In this document: positions 16,435 to 25,861 of the stretch, piece after piece
How positions within the stretch are numbered: the stretch's first letter is position 1
Layout of the letters: every line of letters begins with the position of its first letter
DNA from: a virus
IMG/VR virus record: IMGVR_UViG_3300025645_004731
Coordinates: 26,616-90,615 of that record
Reading direction: 5' to 3' (one strand)
DNA length: 64,000 nucleotides
Program-made: the position numbers and the translations under genes
Notes under the pieces: generated by a model
Told to the model about the DNA's origin: nothing
The model's input: only the letters and a program-made list of their open reading frames with translations
The model's database searches: none

Positions 16435-16463
16435 ATACTACATTAGTTTAGTTAGTTTGTCAA
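16435..16463 (-). promoter_or_regulatory. Sigma70-type promoter of the dsbA-FNR-polymerase operon
   Basis: -35 TTGACA at 16463-16458, 17-bp spacer (AACTAACTAAACTAATG), -10 TAGTAT at 16440-16435. No dyad. The leader of about 30 nt ends in AGGAG before the DsbA start. Confidence 0.75.
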
Positions 16464-16471
16464 GATAAAAA

Positions 16472-17332
16472 TTAAGAAATCCCCATTTTAGCTAATGTAG
16501 CGGGTCCAACAATACCGTCAGCAATCAGTCCATTTTCAGCCTGCCAATGCTTCACAGCTCGTTCAGTACCAGGACCAAAATCACCATCAGCATCCAGACC
16601 TAGAACTTCTTGCATCTTCTTGACGAGACTGCCTTTACTGCCTTTTTTAAGAAGAGTGGTGCCACTTGGAGCAGAATGCCTTGCTGTTCCTGCTGGCTTC
16701 TTTCCAGTGAACAATTCCATAGCGTGTTCCCAGTGTTCCACACGATCTTCCAGTCCGATAGTTCCGCCATTCACTCTTTTGGAAAGCCTGACAATATCGT
16801 TTCTATCGCAGTATTTGTTTAGGTCGTTAGTTTTCCAAAACCAACATGCACTTTCTAGGGCGCCTTCTGGGGTGCGAACATAATCAGTTGCCTGTTCTGC
16901 TCTCATCCTAACAGACTGGCCGAATTGAGTATAATTGTATCTGCCTGTAAGTTGTAGAATACCACCGCCGCGGAATCTCCAACCATCTCCGGAATCGGTA
17001 TCGCCATTGTCCATTCTGCCTGCGTAAATAACATTAGCAATTTTTTCAGGCTGTCTATGATAATCATTAGCATCTCTGCCTGCTCTGGCAAAGTATTTTG
17101 AAAATAAGCTATTAAGCGCCTTAGCACTATAGTTTAGATTTTCAGTCAATACTCGGTAACCATTAGATTCGTGACCAGTCTGAGCAATAAACCCTGCTAC
17201 TCTTTCTGGTGTATTAATATCGTATTTTGGAAGAATTTCTACCATGGCATTATGCCATTCGATAGCCATATCTTTCTTCATGTCCAGAATTTCTGATACC
17301 TGTCTTGCCTTAAATTCAAATGTAAAACTCAT
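16472..17332 (-). CDS. Endolysin: GH19 lysozyme/chitinase domain plus peptidoglycan-binding domain
   Basis: A 286-residue protein. GFIAQTGHESNGYR (47-60) carries the proposed catalytic Glu55, VLTENLNYSAKAL the second Glu, and WRFRGGGILQLTGRYNY the conserved GH19 core. Residues about 222-285 form a PG_binding_1 repeat (LKKGSKGSLVKKMQEVLGLD, DGDFGPGTERAVKHWQAENG). No signal peptide. It should hydrolyse the glycan of the host wall at lysis. A late-type promoter motif precedes it. Confidence 0.9.
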   Translation of the reverse strand: MSFTFEFKARQVSEILDMKKDMAIEWHNAMVEILPKYDINTPERVAGFIAQTGHESNGYRVLTENLNYSAKALNSLFSKYFARAGRDANDYHRQPEKIANVIYAGRMDNGDTDSGDGWRFRGGGILQLTGRYNYTQFGQSVRMRAEQATDYVRTPEGALESACWFWKTNDLNKYCDRNDIVRLSKRVNGGTIGLEDRVEHWEHAMELFTGKKPAGTARHSAPSGTTLLKKGSKGSLVKKMQEVLGLDADGDFGPGTERAVKHWQAENGLIADGIVGPATLAKMGIS

Positions 17333-17360
17333 TTTATACTATTCCTTATGTTAGTTGATG

Positions 17361-17368
17361 TTATTTAT
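17361..17368 (-). promoter_or_regulatory. T4-like late promoter of the endolysin
   Basis: CAATAAATAAC lies about 30 nt before the endolysin ATG, which fits late expression of a lysis gene. Confidence 0.5.
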
Positions 17369-17373
17369 TGTGT

Positions 17374-17976
17374 TTATTTGACGAATGCGCCAATTCTGCC
17401 GTGTATGTCAGGATAATCCCTGTAAGTGTATCCGTCTGGTGGAGTAGTATCATCACCTTCCCATACTGGAATAAAATGATTAATACCGCCGATAAAATCC
17501 ATGTTAGGGCGAAAGTGTATCTCTACTAGTTTATCTACTATATATTCGCAGTTAACCCATGGATAACGACTAGTTGCTACTATATCTAGTAGTATTTTGG
17601 GAAGAGGTATACTATGCTGTATTCTTCGCCATTCGTCCCATTTGACAAAGGTATCGGTAGTTTTAATACCTTGAACACATAATCGCTGTATACTCAGATT
17701 ATAATCTACGCTATAATGTTCGCCTTCGAATACTTCACATCAAAAATGCCCAGTTGGCAAATGGTCGGTATTGTCTTCGATATAGATTTTCTGTGTGTCT
17801 AATCCTAATCCTAATCCAAGAGCATTGATACATGGTCGAACAATATAATAATCAGGAGCAGGCACAGATGTACCAACTGGTCCACAAATATATCCCATTT
17901 TACGACTGACAATAAGTTTATCCATTGCCCAAATATCATCAGGGTGTATAGATTTCCATACTTGTTCTTCAGTCAT
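17374..17976 (-). pseudogene. Conserved phage protein interrupted by in-frame TGA (nonsense or readthrough)
   Basis: Reading from the ATG at 17976, 78 codons end at a TGA at 17740-17742. The same frame then continues without another stop for 121 codons to a TAA at 17374. The combined sequence looks like one protein: ...NTDHLPTGHF then CEVFEGEHYSVDYNLSIQRL and a C-terminal HFIPVWEGDD...GRIGAFVK. From memory, relatives have Trp at the interrupted position (F-W-C-E), so TGG to TGA is the simplest explanation. Its stop/start context (TAATG with the metallothionein-like gene) is intact. It may be a fresh nonsense mutation, a sequencing error, or a readthrough site. Confidence 0.7.
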
Positions 17977-18140
17977 TAAAGGCCCTGTTCGCAGCCACTA
18001 TCTTGCCACACCCAAGTATCATCATTGGTACTGTTACAATGTTCACATTTACAGTTAACGCATACATCATTACTACATTTGCTACATTCACTGTCACAAT
18101 GACAGTCACATTTACAATTTTCACATTTACAGTTTGTCAT
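17976..18140 (-). CDS. Metallothionein-like cysteine-rich peptide (54 aa)
   Basis: The frame from the ATG at 18140 encodes 54 residues, of which 13 are cysteine; 12 fall in residues 4-35 as CxC and CxxC motifs (MTNCKCENCKCDCHC, then ECSKC, CVNCKCEHC). Two histidines are among them. No aromatic residues occur in the Cys-rich part. AGGA lies 7 nt before the ATG, and its TAA shares one base with the next ATG. The composition matches metallothioneins or other metal-thiolate cluster peptides; I do not recognise a specific family. Confidence 0.65.
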   Translation of the reverse strand: MTNCKCENCKCDCHCDSECSKCSNDVCVNCKCEHCNSTNDDTWVWQDSGCEQGL

Positions 18141-18152
18141 ATTATGTCCTTT

Positions 18153-19640
18153 TTATGTTTTGGTATTGGAGTCTTTGTCACCTTCGAAGAATGTCGAATC
18201 GGTATCTAGTGCGTTTGGAGCAACGCCCTTGCGTCGAACCATGTTATTTTTGTCAACTGGCTTCGCAACACTAGCGATAGAACCAGAACTAGTTGAACCA
18301 GCGCTTGATGTTTCTTCTAGTGGCTTATCATTATTATCTGTGCTGGAATAAAGAGAACTGTATGATTTTCTTATATCATAATCCGCCACTTTATTAAGCG
18401 CCGCGCCTATACCGGCAGCAGCGCCTCTTCCGATTCTGCCTGGGGTTGCTTTAATACTTGCCTTACCAGCCGATACTTTATTCGCTACCGCAGATTTCGC
18501 TCTACTACCAAGACTGGGCTTTTCTGGCTGAGTGGCACTAGGAGGTGTACTAACTTTAACTTTAGTAGGTGTTGTTTTTGTGGATGCTTTATTGAGGTCC
18601 GCGCCAAGCTCTTTATTGACACTGCCTGTGCTTCCACGTGAGCCATCACTTTTAATAGGCGCCCACATAGCACCCTGGTATTCATACTTTTGACCATTCT
18701 TGGTGACTGTCGCGCCTTTTGCTGGTTTGCCTTCGTCTAAATTGCTGTCATCTTTATCGGCAACATCATCATCTTCAACGCCACGCTTGGCTTTACTGTC
18801 ATCGATAGCTCTACTCATAATTGAACGCAATCTTTGTTGTGCTCTCATATTGTGACCTGGTTTTGTTTTGGCTTCATCAACCGAATCATCTTCTGGCAAT
18901 TCTGGCAATCTTGAGAATCCACGAGTACTTCCAGTTTTCTGGCCATTTGGTGCGGTTTCAATACTGCCTATATTACTGGATGGTCTTGCTTTTGGGCGAA
19001 GACTTGTCGCAGGAGCACTTGAACCCATTGCTTGACCAACCGCATTGTTAATTGCGTCTTTGTCAACAGCATATTCGTTCACCACACTAGTGACTAACTG
19101 AGTAGTACTCATAGTTGGTGCTTCCATAATAGTCAACATACGAACACGAGATTCGTCTTGTTTAATAAGAACTGGATATGCTTCCATAACTCTCTTCCAA
19201 GTTTTCAATCGTGCCACATCATGAAGATCACGTTCATTCAGATTACGATTAAAGTATTGGTTACTATGCTCTTGCGCAACACTTTCGCTGATTTGTTTTT
19301 TGACAACAATATTGCTTATCATTTTTTGTTCACTAATAACTCTGTATTCGTCTAGTGGAGATTTCCATTCACGTAACACACGCTCATATTCTTCGAAAGC
19401 ACGAGACTTCTCTTGGAGATAAAGAGATTTATCATCAGCATAAAGTCCTGCGTATTCGGTTAGACTGCGATGATACATTGTTTGTACTTGATCCCATCCA
19501 ATAATACCGTGAGCATAGCATTCAAATATGCTGTACATATGTGCCTGAATCATATCGAATTTAGTGTTAGTAATTTCGTAATGTTCTCTTAGTTTTCTGC
19601 TTGCGCTTACTATCTCGTATGCTACTTGAATTGGTGTCAT
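18153..19640 (-). CDS. Large low-complexity protein, probable virion component
   Basis: A 495-residue protein. Residues 1-180 are helical and charged; the rest is Ser/Thr/Ala/Lys-rich low complexity. At about residues 313-348 it has GATVTKNGQKYEYQGAMWAP...DGSRGSTG, which is repeated in the next giant protein (TTTFNGQEYKFQGQMWAPVK...GSTG). The shared segment suggests a common binding or assembly module. It overlaps the upstream giant gene by 4 nt. No enzyme motif seen. Confidence 0.65.
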   Translation of the reverse strand: MTPIQVAYEIVSASRKLREHYEITNTKFDMIQAHMYSIFECYAHGIIGWDQVQTMYHRSLTEYAGLYADDKSLYLQEKSRAFEEYERVLREWKSPLDEYRVISEQKMISNIVVKKQISESVAQEHSNQYFNRNLNERDLHDVARLKTWKRVMEAYPVLIKQDESRVRMLTIMEAPTMSTTQLVTSVVNEYAVDKDAINNAVGQAMGSSAPATSLRPKARPSSNIGSIETAPNGQKTGSTRGFSRLPELPEDDSVDEAKTKPGHNMRAQQRLRSIMSRAIDDSKAKRGVEDDDVADKDDSNLDEGKPAKGATVTKNGQKYEYQGAMWAPIKSDGSRGSTGSVNKELGADLNKASTKTTPTKVKVSTPPSATQPEKPSLGSRAKSAVANKVSAGKASIKATPGRIGRGAAAGIGAALNKVADYDIRKSYSSLYSSTDNNDKPLEETSSAGSTSSGSIASVAKPVDKNNMVRRKGVAPNALDTDSTFFEGDKDSNTKT

Positions 19641-22600
19641 TTCTTTCCTCCAGGAATGTATTGTTGTGATCTTTTTAGTTGTAGTGGGTCGTATACTTGT
19701 ATTGCCTTAAAGTCTAAATTCTTTTTGGCTGCAGAGCCAATTCCAGCAAGTGCTCCCATACCAATCGCTTTTGCGATATTCTTCGTAGTGTTGCTTTTCG
19801 TATCGGTTTTCGTATCTGGCGTTATTTGTACCCGGGACTGAGTAGTAGCAACAGGAGCAGTTTGTGTAACTGTTTTACTTATGTCATTTAATGCAGTAGT
19901 GTCTGTCTGGCTAGGAGGAATAACAGGCTGAGACATTGCCGTATCTTCCGCATCTAACTCTTTTTGTAACTCTGCTTGAGCCTGAGCATCTGCTTTAGCT
20001 TTTGCTGTATCTGATACCGTTTTAGCTTTTCTGGCAGCTACTTCCGCATTACCATCCGCATTACCACGACCTTGTGTGGACACTGCTGGAGTAGAAATCG
20101 CGGTATCAATCGATGGCGCCGATACATCTAACTCTGGCGCACCTAACTTTGATGGAGATGTGATATTAATGTTAGGATCTATCTCGGAGGTTGATGGTGT
20201 ACTAGCATCTGTTGGCAGTTCTGGTGTCTGTAGCTCGGGCGATTTAGTATCAATATCGGTCCGAGTGCCTACATCTGGCGCGGTAAATTCTGTATCTGTC
20301 TTTGGAACAGATAGTTGTTCAGGTCCATCAGTAGTATTCGTGGTGTCGTTGAATGGATTAAATGACTGCCCCGATGTGTCGTCAGCTTCTGGAGCTGTCG
20401 GCTCTTCTATGCGTGTTGTTGTTTCTGGCTCTGGTGCTGTTCGTGTGATACTATCAGAAGGTTCGCCTTCTATTTCGATCTTCTGTGGACCATCAGGAGT
20501 CTTAATCGTAACAACACCATCCTCGAATCCGTTATACTCGCCATCCAATGTAATACCAGTGGTGGCATCTGTGTATGTGATTTTTGCTCCGTCTTCGAGG
20601 TCAGACATAACAACAGGACCTTTTTCGAGCGGCGCAGGCTCAGGAGTAAACTCTTGCTCTGGATCTAGGTCTACTTGCGGTCCATCAGCAGGAGTTTTAT
20701 CAATTTCGCTGTCGACCTCACTACCAGTTACATCAGAAGTTTCGTCGTCTGCTGATGGTTCAGTCAGTGTAGGAGTCCCTCCATCAAACTCTGGCGGTCT
20801 GCCGTCTGGGCTGTCAAATTCTGTATCTAATTCTGGTGCTACTAATTCTGGACCAGTGGCACTGGCTGTGGTATCGGCGAAGGGTCCATCTTTCATGCCA
20901 GATGTGTCGTCGACCTCAGGAGTTGTTGGCTGAGATGTACTCGCCTGCGCTTCTGTATCTTCGGGAGACGTTATCTCAATACTGTCAGATGGATCACCCT
21001 CTACTTCGATTGTCTGTAGACCATCTGGAGTTTCAATAGTAAGAACACCGTCCTCGAATCCGCTGTATTCGCCATCTAATGCAATACCAGTAGTCGGATC
21101 TGTGTATGTGATTTTTGCTCCGTCTTCGAGGTCAGACATAACATCAGGACCTTTTTCTAGAGGACCGGGTTCTGGAGTAAACTCTTGTTCTGGATCTAGG
21201 TCTACTTGCGGTCCATCAGCAGAAGTTTTATCAATTTCGCCGTCAACCTCACTACCAGTTACACCAGAAGTTTCATCGTCAACCGCTGGACTGACTGGTT
21301 GGTCTGTGTCTGTAGATACTGTAGGAGACTCATCGCCGGGCGGAGTATTCGCTGCTGGAGGTGTCCAGTCGCCGGTATCGGTATCTGTATTATCGCCATC
21401 ATCTACGCTTCCGTCTGGCATTGGCACGACAGGAGCTAATGTTCTCTCTTTAGTTGTGCCATCCTTATTCGGAGTGACTAAAGTTCCCTGTGAGGTTGGA
21501 TCAATATTCTCATCTTGCCACTGTGACGTTAGGGCATCATGATTTTGATGTCCTGTACTACCAAGGGATCCATCTTCTTTAACCGGCGCCCACATTTGTC
21601 CCTGAAATTTGTACTCTTGACCATTAAAAGTAGTAGTGGAATCTTTAGGTGGTTTGCCGCTTAGGACAGGTGACGGAACTACGATATCTTCTTGTTGTAA
21701 GTCTGCTTCTACTTCTGATAAATTATCGTCATTGATATTTTCAACACCATTTGGTAGAATTTCACTAATAATGCCATCATACTGAGCATTTAGATTTTTC
21801 AGATATGCTTCTGCTTCACGAGCAGACATAGTGCCACTAGCGATTAGCTGTTTTGATAGCGCAACGGCACTATCTTTATTTGGTACTACCGGCGGAGTGA
21901 CGGTTTTGACTGTATCTCTATCTCTGGCATCTAGTTCAATATTACCATCGCCTCTGCCACTGCCAACAACTGGCTGAGTGATCTTAGCAACACCACTCTT
22001 GTTATGAGTGTCGCCGTACTCATGTTCCCAGAACGCTTGATCACCAATTAGATTATCTTTTAATATCTGCTGTTCTCTTGTCTGAGCACTAACTGCCGCC
22101 CTTGCTCCTGTAAAGTTATACGGATCACCGGGGGTATCTTCGCTTGGTCTTGCTCCGTTGGCACCATCTATGCTATCATCAGGTCCCAGTGGCTGTCCAT
22201 CTGGATCTTTAGGACTACCATCTGGATTATGCGTGTCGCTGAACTTCGCATCCCATGATTTTTGGTCAGTCTCAAGCTGGTTTCTGGCTTGAGTCATTCC
22301 CATGCTGAAGTCTATTTGCTGTTGTAGCATTGCTAATTCTTGAGTAGTGCCGGTATTATCCGCAGTCGGAAACGCATCTGTGTTATCTACGAGATTTGCG
22401 ATATTGTCCGGAATACTGTCATTGTTTTGTCTGCTGCTAAAAAGTACTTGATCTCTGGACCACGTCTGGTTTCCTCTATCAGCGTCATTAATGAATTTAA
22501 TTTGTCCTGTGCTGATATACTCTTGCTGCTGTCTTGCGTTGAGATCAGTCCATACCGGAGCTTCTAAATTGCTTTTGCCCGTAATACGAGCATCGAATTT

Positions 22601-24439
22601 TCTAACATCTTCTAGACTTGCCATGACATCATTAAGATCGCCCTCGCTATCAAGTCCTAGAAGAGCCGCTGTTTCTCTCAAATCTTCTTCATTTTCGAAG
22701 TTAACGATAGCCATGTTTTCGTTGGTATCAATACTAACATCGTCCATCAATTCGAGTAATCTTATTGATCTGCTATTTTTTTCTAAATCCTCTAGTGTGT
22801 ATCTTACGCCATCAATCTCGACATCATCTTGTCTATAAAACCCAACTGTACTATTCATTCTTGCAAGTACTTCTGGATCAACATCGGCTGTTGTCTTTAG
22901 TCCGCGTTCTTTTACCAACTCGGCTAATCTCAGCTTTCCATTTTCGTCCACCGCATATTGTCTTAGAGTGTTTGGATCCATTTCTAGGATGTTAATCAAA
23001 GACTGTACATCTGTTTCGCCGCCCATAAAGAACTGTCGGTACATTGCTCTACCGGCTTTTTGTGCCTTATCGCCAGTGCCAATTGTATCGGCAATCATAC
23101 TAGTAGCAACAGCGGCATTGCCAGCTATAATTCCGTTATACGCCGCATTGAATACACCTTCGCCCGCTGTTGTTATTTCTCCAGCTGCGTTCATAACTCC
23201 TAAGTTGGTAAGTAACTGTTCCACCCCTTCACTCACACCTTCAGCAGCAAGACCGGTTAACTTTTTTCCTGTGTATGTGACTGGCGATATTACGGCTTTT
23301 AATAATGCCGCGCCAAGATTTCTCGGCCTGATAGGACTTTTGCCATATAGTATCTTATTCTGGACAGTATCCAGAACGCCACCTGACGCAGCCACCATGT
23401 AGAATGCGTTGCTTATTGCGCTGTGTGTGATTTGTTCTCTTGCTAAATTCTCTGCTGCGCTTTCTAAATCTTCTGCGCTACCGGTAAACCCATCACCATC
23501 ATTAGTCAACTGTGTTCGTGCTGCTTCTAGGGCAATTGCCCATTGTGGCTGCTGTTGTAGCCTTCCATCATCATACGCAGAATCAATACTTTTTTGAATT
23601 TCCGCGGCTGCTGCGCCGCCTGCTTCCATACCATTTAGCGCAGTACTAGCTGCTGCTCCGGCAATTGGAGATAGCATTGTCATAAGTGCGACATCTACGA
23701 TTTCACTGGGCAGTTCTTCGGCCATTATGCCAAAGACGCCTTCCCAATTAGCACCGCTCATGCCTGTCATTAATAATGCCAGATCACCTAAATTATTCAC
23801 TGCTCCAGCTGTTGAGTCTACGCTATCTCGGAATTTTTGATCTGTTCTATCTTTTAAGAAACTTTCGAAGTCATCCATCCACATGTCATCGTACACACGC
23901 TTGCCAGTTTCTGGATCAATACTGCTTGATGCTAATGTTGCTGGTAGAAAAATAGGCTCAACTGCGCCATTGGTGACAAAACCCAGAACATCATCTGCTA
24001 CCTTGGCTGTGCCTTTGGTAACAGCGCTTGCCTGCTGAACTATACCACCAGCAGCGGTCCATGCTAAATTTTCTAATGCGCCATTTGTATCATATGGCTT
24101 GACTTCTCCATTTTCGTCTAGGAGTAACCCTGGCATACGACCGCCATCAATCCACTTTTGTTGTGCTGCTGCCGTAGCCGCTGGAACCTGACCTTCGCCT
24201 TCTCCTATCTCCATCACTCTTGGCTCAAACCATCCTTCTGGCTGAGTAAGTCTGTCTCCTGGCCCTTCTACCTGAGGGAATGGCTGACCAATCATCAGAT
24301 ATACATCGGCAGGAGACATAGTGATAGTTCTCGGAGCAACCGATGACTCGTTATCCGCAGAAGGCTCAGCTTCGAAAACCAATTCTGTTTCGAAGTCTTT
24401 ACTTTCAGTAAGTTGATTTATAAAATCAGTAAATTTCAC
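19637..24439 (-). CDS. Giant protein (1600 aa), probable internal head or ejected protein
   Basis: GTG start at 24439 with GAGGA 8 nt upstream; the longer frame would run into the neighbouring gene. It starts VKFTDFINQLTESKDFETEL, which fits the short MK-x-x-x-x-I-x-E type N-terminus shared by several genes to the right. Residues about 60-450 are Ala/Gly-rich helical segments that could interact with membrane; the C-terminal 900 residues are acidic, Pro/Thr/Ser-rich and repetitive, with a 177-residue duplication (nt 20224-21285) and the MWAP module also found in the adjacent gene. No enzymatic motif seen. Size and position suggest a protein packaged in or ejected from the virion. Confidence 0.6.
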   Translation of the reverse strand: MKFTDFINQLTESKDFETELVFEAEPSADNESSVAPRTITMSPADVYLMIGQPFPQVEGPGDRLTQPEGWFEPRVMEIGEGEGQVPAATAAAQQKWIDGGRMPGLLLDENGEVKPYDTNGALENLAWTAAGGIVQQASAVTKGTAKVADDVLGFVTNGAVEPIFLPATLASSSIDPETGKRVYDDMWMDDFESFLKDRTDQKFRDSVDSTAGAVNNLGDLALLMTGMSGANWEGVFGIMAEELPSEIVDVALMTMLSPIAGAAASTALNGMEAGGAAAAEIQKSIDSAYDDGRLQQQPQWAIALEAARTQLTNDGDGFTGSAEDLESAAENLAREQITHSAISNAFYMVAASGGVLDTVQNKILYGKSPIRPRNLGAALLKAVISPVTYTGKKLTGLAAEGVSEGVEQLLTNLGVMNAAGEITTAGEGVFNAAYNGIIAGNAAVATSMIADTIGTGDKAQKAGRAMYRQFFMGGETDVQSLINILEMDPNTLRQYAVDENGKLRLAELVKERGLKTTADVDPEVLARMNSTVGFYRQDDVEIDGVRYTLEDLEKNSRSIRLLELMDDVSIDTNENMAIVNFENEEDLRETAALLGLDSEGDLNDVMASLEDVRKFDARITGKSNLEAPVWTDLNARQQQEYISTGQIKFINDADRGNQTWSRDQVLFSSRQNNDSIPDNIANLVDNTDAFPTADNTGTTQELAMLQQQIDFSMGMTQARNQLETDQKSWDAKFSDTHNPDGSPKDPDGQPLGPDDSIDGANGARPSEDTPGDPYNFTGARAAVSAQTREQQILKDNLIGDQAFWEHEYGDTHNKSGVAKITQPVVGSGRGDGNIELDARDRDTVKTVTPPVVPNKDSAVALSKQLIASGTMSAREAEAYLKNLNAQYDGIISEILPNGVENINDDNLSEVEADLQQEDIVVPSPVLSGKPPKDSTTTFNGQEYKFQGQMWAPVKEDGSLGSTGHQNHDALTSQWQDENIDPTSQGTLVTPNKDGTTKERTLAPVVPMPDGSVDDGDNTDTDTGDWTPPAANTPPGDESPTVSTDTDQPVSPAVDDETSGVTGSEVDGEIDKTSADGPQVDLDPEQEFTPEPGPLEKGPDVMSDLEDGAKITYTDPTTGIALDGEYSGFEDGVLTIETPDGLQTIEVEGDPSDSIEITSPEDTEAQASTSQPTTPEVDDTSGMKDGPFADTTASATGPELVAPELDTEFDSPDGRPPEFDGGTPTLTEPSADDETSDVTGSEVDSEIDKTPADGPQVDLDPEQEFTPEPAPLEKGPVVMSDLEDGAKITYTDATTGITLDGEYNGFEDGVVTIKTPDGPQKIEIEGEPSDSITRTAPEPETTTRIEEPTAPEADDTSGQSFNPFNDTTNTTDGPEQLSVPKTDTEFTAPDVGTRTDIDTKSPELQTPELPTDASTPSTSEIDPNINITSPSKLGAPELDVSAPSIDTAISTPAVSTQGRGNADGNAEVAARKAKTVSDTAKAKADAQAQAELQKELDAEDTAMSQPVIPPSQTDTTALNDISKTVTQTAPVATTQSRVQITPDTKTDTKSNTTKNIAKAIGMGALAGIGSAAKKNLDFKAIQVYDPLQLKRSQQYIPGGKK
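20224..21285 (-). repeat. 177-codon in-gene tandem duplication
   Basis: Two copies lie exactly 531 bp apart (anchor TGTGTATGTG at 20570 and 21101). Both encode DGPQVDLDPEQEFTPEP, MSDLEDGAKITYTD and GEY-GFEDGV-TI-TPDG; the right copy is the more upstream in the protein. The copies diverge toward their ends. Confidence 0.85.
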
Positions 24440-24917
24440 CAGTAGTATCCTCGCCTGGTAATGCCATTGGCAGGTCATCAACTACGACGGTTTCTTCGCC
24501 ATCAATACCGTGTGGGTTAACATCTAGGTATTCCATATAATGCTTTACGCTACCGATATAATCGCTTGCTTTTGTGATTTTACTTTGAACCCATGGCTCT
24601 AAGCTATCATTGTCACTGATCATACCGTGAAGAGCAATAGCATACTTCGCAAGTTTATACAACTCACTCTTTGCCATCCATCCATCATCGTCGGTATCAT
24701 CTAGAACACCTTCCATGATTTCACTTGTATAAACCACTGGTGTTTTGCCTTCTTTAAGTTCAGGCAGATGACGCTTGAGATAGCTTTTTGCTACATCAAT
24801 ATCTTCGAAAACCTTTACTTGTACTTTGTTAACATCACATACTACATAACCTTCAGCAATTTTCACAACTGATGGTCTAGTGATTTCTTTTTTAGTTTCA
24901 ATTTTGTCTAATCTCAT
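24426..24917 (-). CDS. Conserved phage protein
   Basis: A 163-residue protein. The segment MAKSELYKLAKYAIALHGMI and EPWVQSKITKASDYIGSVKH is a recognisable conserved pattern in marine phage genomes, often near structural genes. The N-terminal half looks like a small beta-rich domain. Late promoter upstream; overlaps the giant protein start by 14 nt. Function unknown. Confidence 0.7.
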   Translation of the reverse strand: MRLDKIETKKEITRPSVVKIAEGYVVCDVNKVQVKVFEDIDVAKSYLKRHLPELKEGKTPVVYTSEIMEGVLDDTDDDGWMAKSELYKLAKYAIALHGMISDNDSLEPWVQSKITKASDYIGSVKHYMEYLDVNPHGIDGEETVVVDDLPMALPGEDTTGEIY

Positions 24918-24945
24918 GGGAGTTCTCCGGGTATGTTATATATAC

Positions 24946-24953
24946 TTATTTAT
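24946..24953 (-). promoter_or_regulatory. T4-like late promoter
   Basis: CGATAAATAAGT about 30 nt before the ATG at 24917, followed by a leader with CCGGAGAA Shine-Dalgarno. It would drive the 163-residue protein, the giant protein and the genes after it. Confidence 0.55.
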
Positions 24954-24981
24954 CGTTCAATTTAAGATTTGTTATTAGCGA

Positions 24982-25848
24982 TTATTGTTCTCGGCGGCGT
25001 TGCTCTTCGTGGAACAATCCTTCGATATATTTGTAATCTTTGTCGTATAATTCAACATCTTTCCTTAGCAGAGTACACCCAAATGCCGTGGGCCACACCA
25101 CGCTTATTGATAGCCAATCAGTTTTACTATACACACTGTATCGACTCCATAACCAATGCTCAAATGGAATTTCTGGATTTACTAGAAAATCACTTAATAG
25201 ATGCTTGTCGGTAGATGATAACTTTATTAATTCATTATCCATATTCTTTAAGAAATTATGCATCAGGTCTGGTTTTCCAATAAAACAAAAATCTCCGAAA
25301 AACGGCAGACCATTTTTAATTTTCAACCAAGGAGTAAAGATATTATCGCTAAACACTGAGTTTTTATACATATTATTAAACAACTGTAGCCATTGTCGTT
25401 CTGGGATATTATTAAATATGTTGTCTGTTCTTGTCTTGATAACAATGTCATATTCACTGAGTGGACCAGCCATTCTGGCGCCTCTTGCGCTAGCTAGATA
25501 CATACCTGGAAAATTATACGCATAGTTATCGTAATTTTCTCCTTGATAGCATACCAGATGCCGAATGTTCTCGGATGTTAGATCCCAGTCTGTGGCATCA
25601 GCGTTTGCCTGCCTAACTTGATGTCTATGACTATGAAACGCCTCGTCGTAGTTGCCAATTTCAAACTTTACTGGATCATATGCGTTAACAATTCGGTCGG
25701 CAAGATCATCTGACCCATCGTCCCACAAATAAACATAATAATCTACTTTTAGATTACCACAGGTTTTCGGAAAAACCTTTTCTCTATTCCAGAATCCTGA
25801 CTGCTGTACGTGCCTAGCTTGTCCCGTAATTAGTACAGCTATTCTCAT
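24982..25848 (-). CDS. Putative glycosyltransferase-like protein
   Basis: A 288-residue protein that opens MRIAVLITGQARH and contains YDIVIKTRTDN near residues 131-142, a nucleotide-sugar-binding-like RTD pattern seen in WavE-type and other poorly characterised glycosyltransferases. No membrane segment. It may modify phage or host glycans; the assignment rests on these short motifs only. Confidence 0.5.
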   Translation of the reverse strand: MRIAVLITGQARHVQQSGFWNREKVFPKTCGNLKVDYYVYLWDDGSDDLADRIVNAYDPVKFEIGNYDEAFHSHRHQVRQANADATDWDLTSENIRHLVCYQGENYDNYAYNFPGMYLASARGARMAGPLSEYDIVIKTRTDNIFNNIPERQWLQLFNNMYKNSVFSDNIFTPWLKIKNGLPFFGDFCFIGKPDLMHNFLKNMDNELIKLSSTDKHLLSDFLVNPEIPFEHWLWSRYSVYSKTDWLSISVVWPTAFGCTLLRKDVELYDKDYKYIEGLFHEEQRRREQ

Positions 25849-25861
25849 TTGTGCGTGCCTT

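Noticed and set aside
17374-17976. Genome-wide reassignment of TGA to Trp
   Set aside because: TGA ends many genes here with tight ATGA overlaps, and Trp is encoded by TGG throughout.
20076-20933. Long plus-strand open frame within the giant gene
   Set aside because: Low-complexity Ser/Val-rich reading that mirrors the repetitive acidic protein on the other strand, with no promoter or ribosome site.
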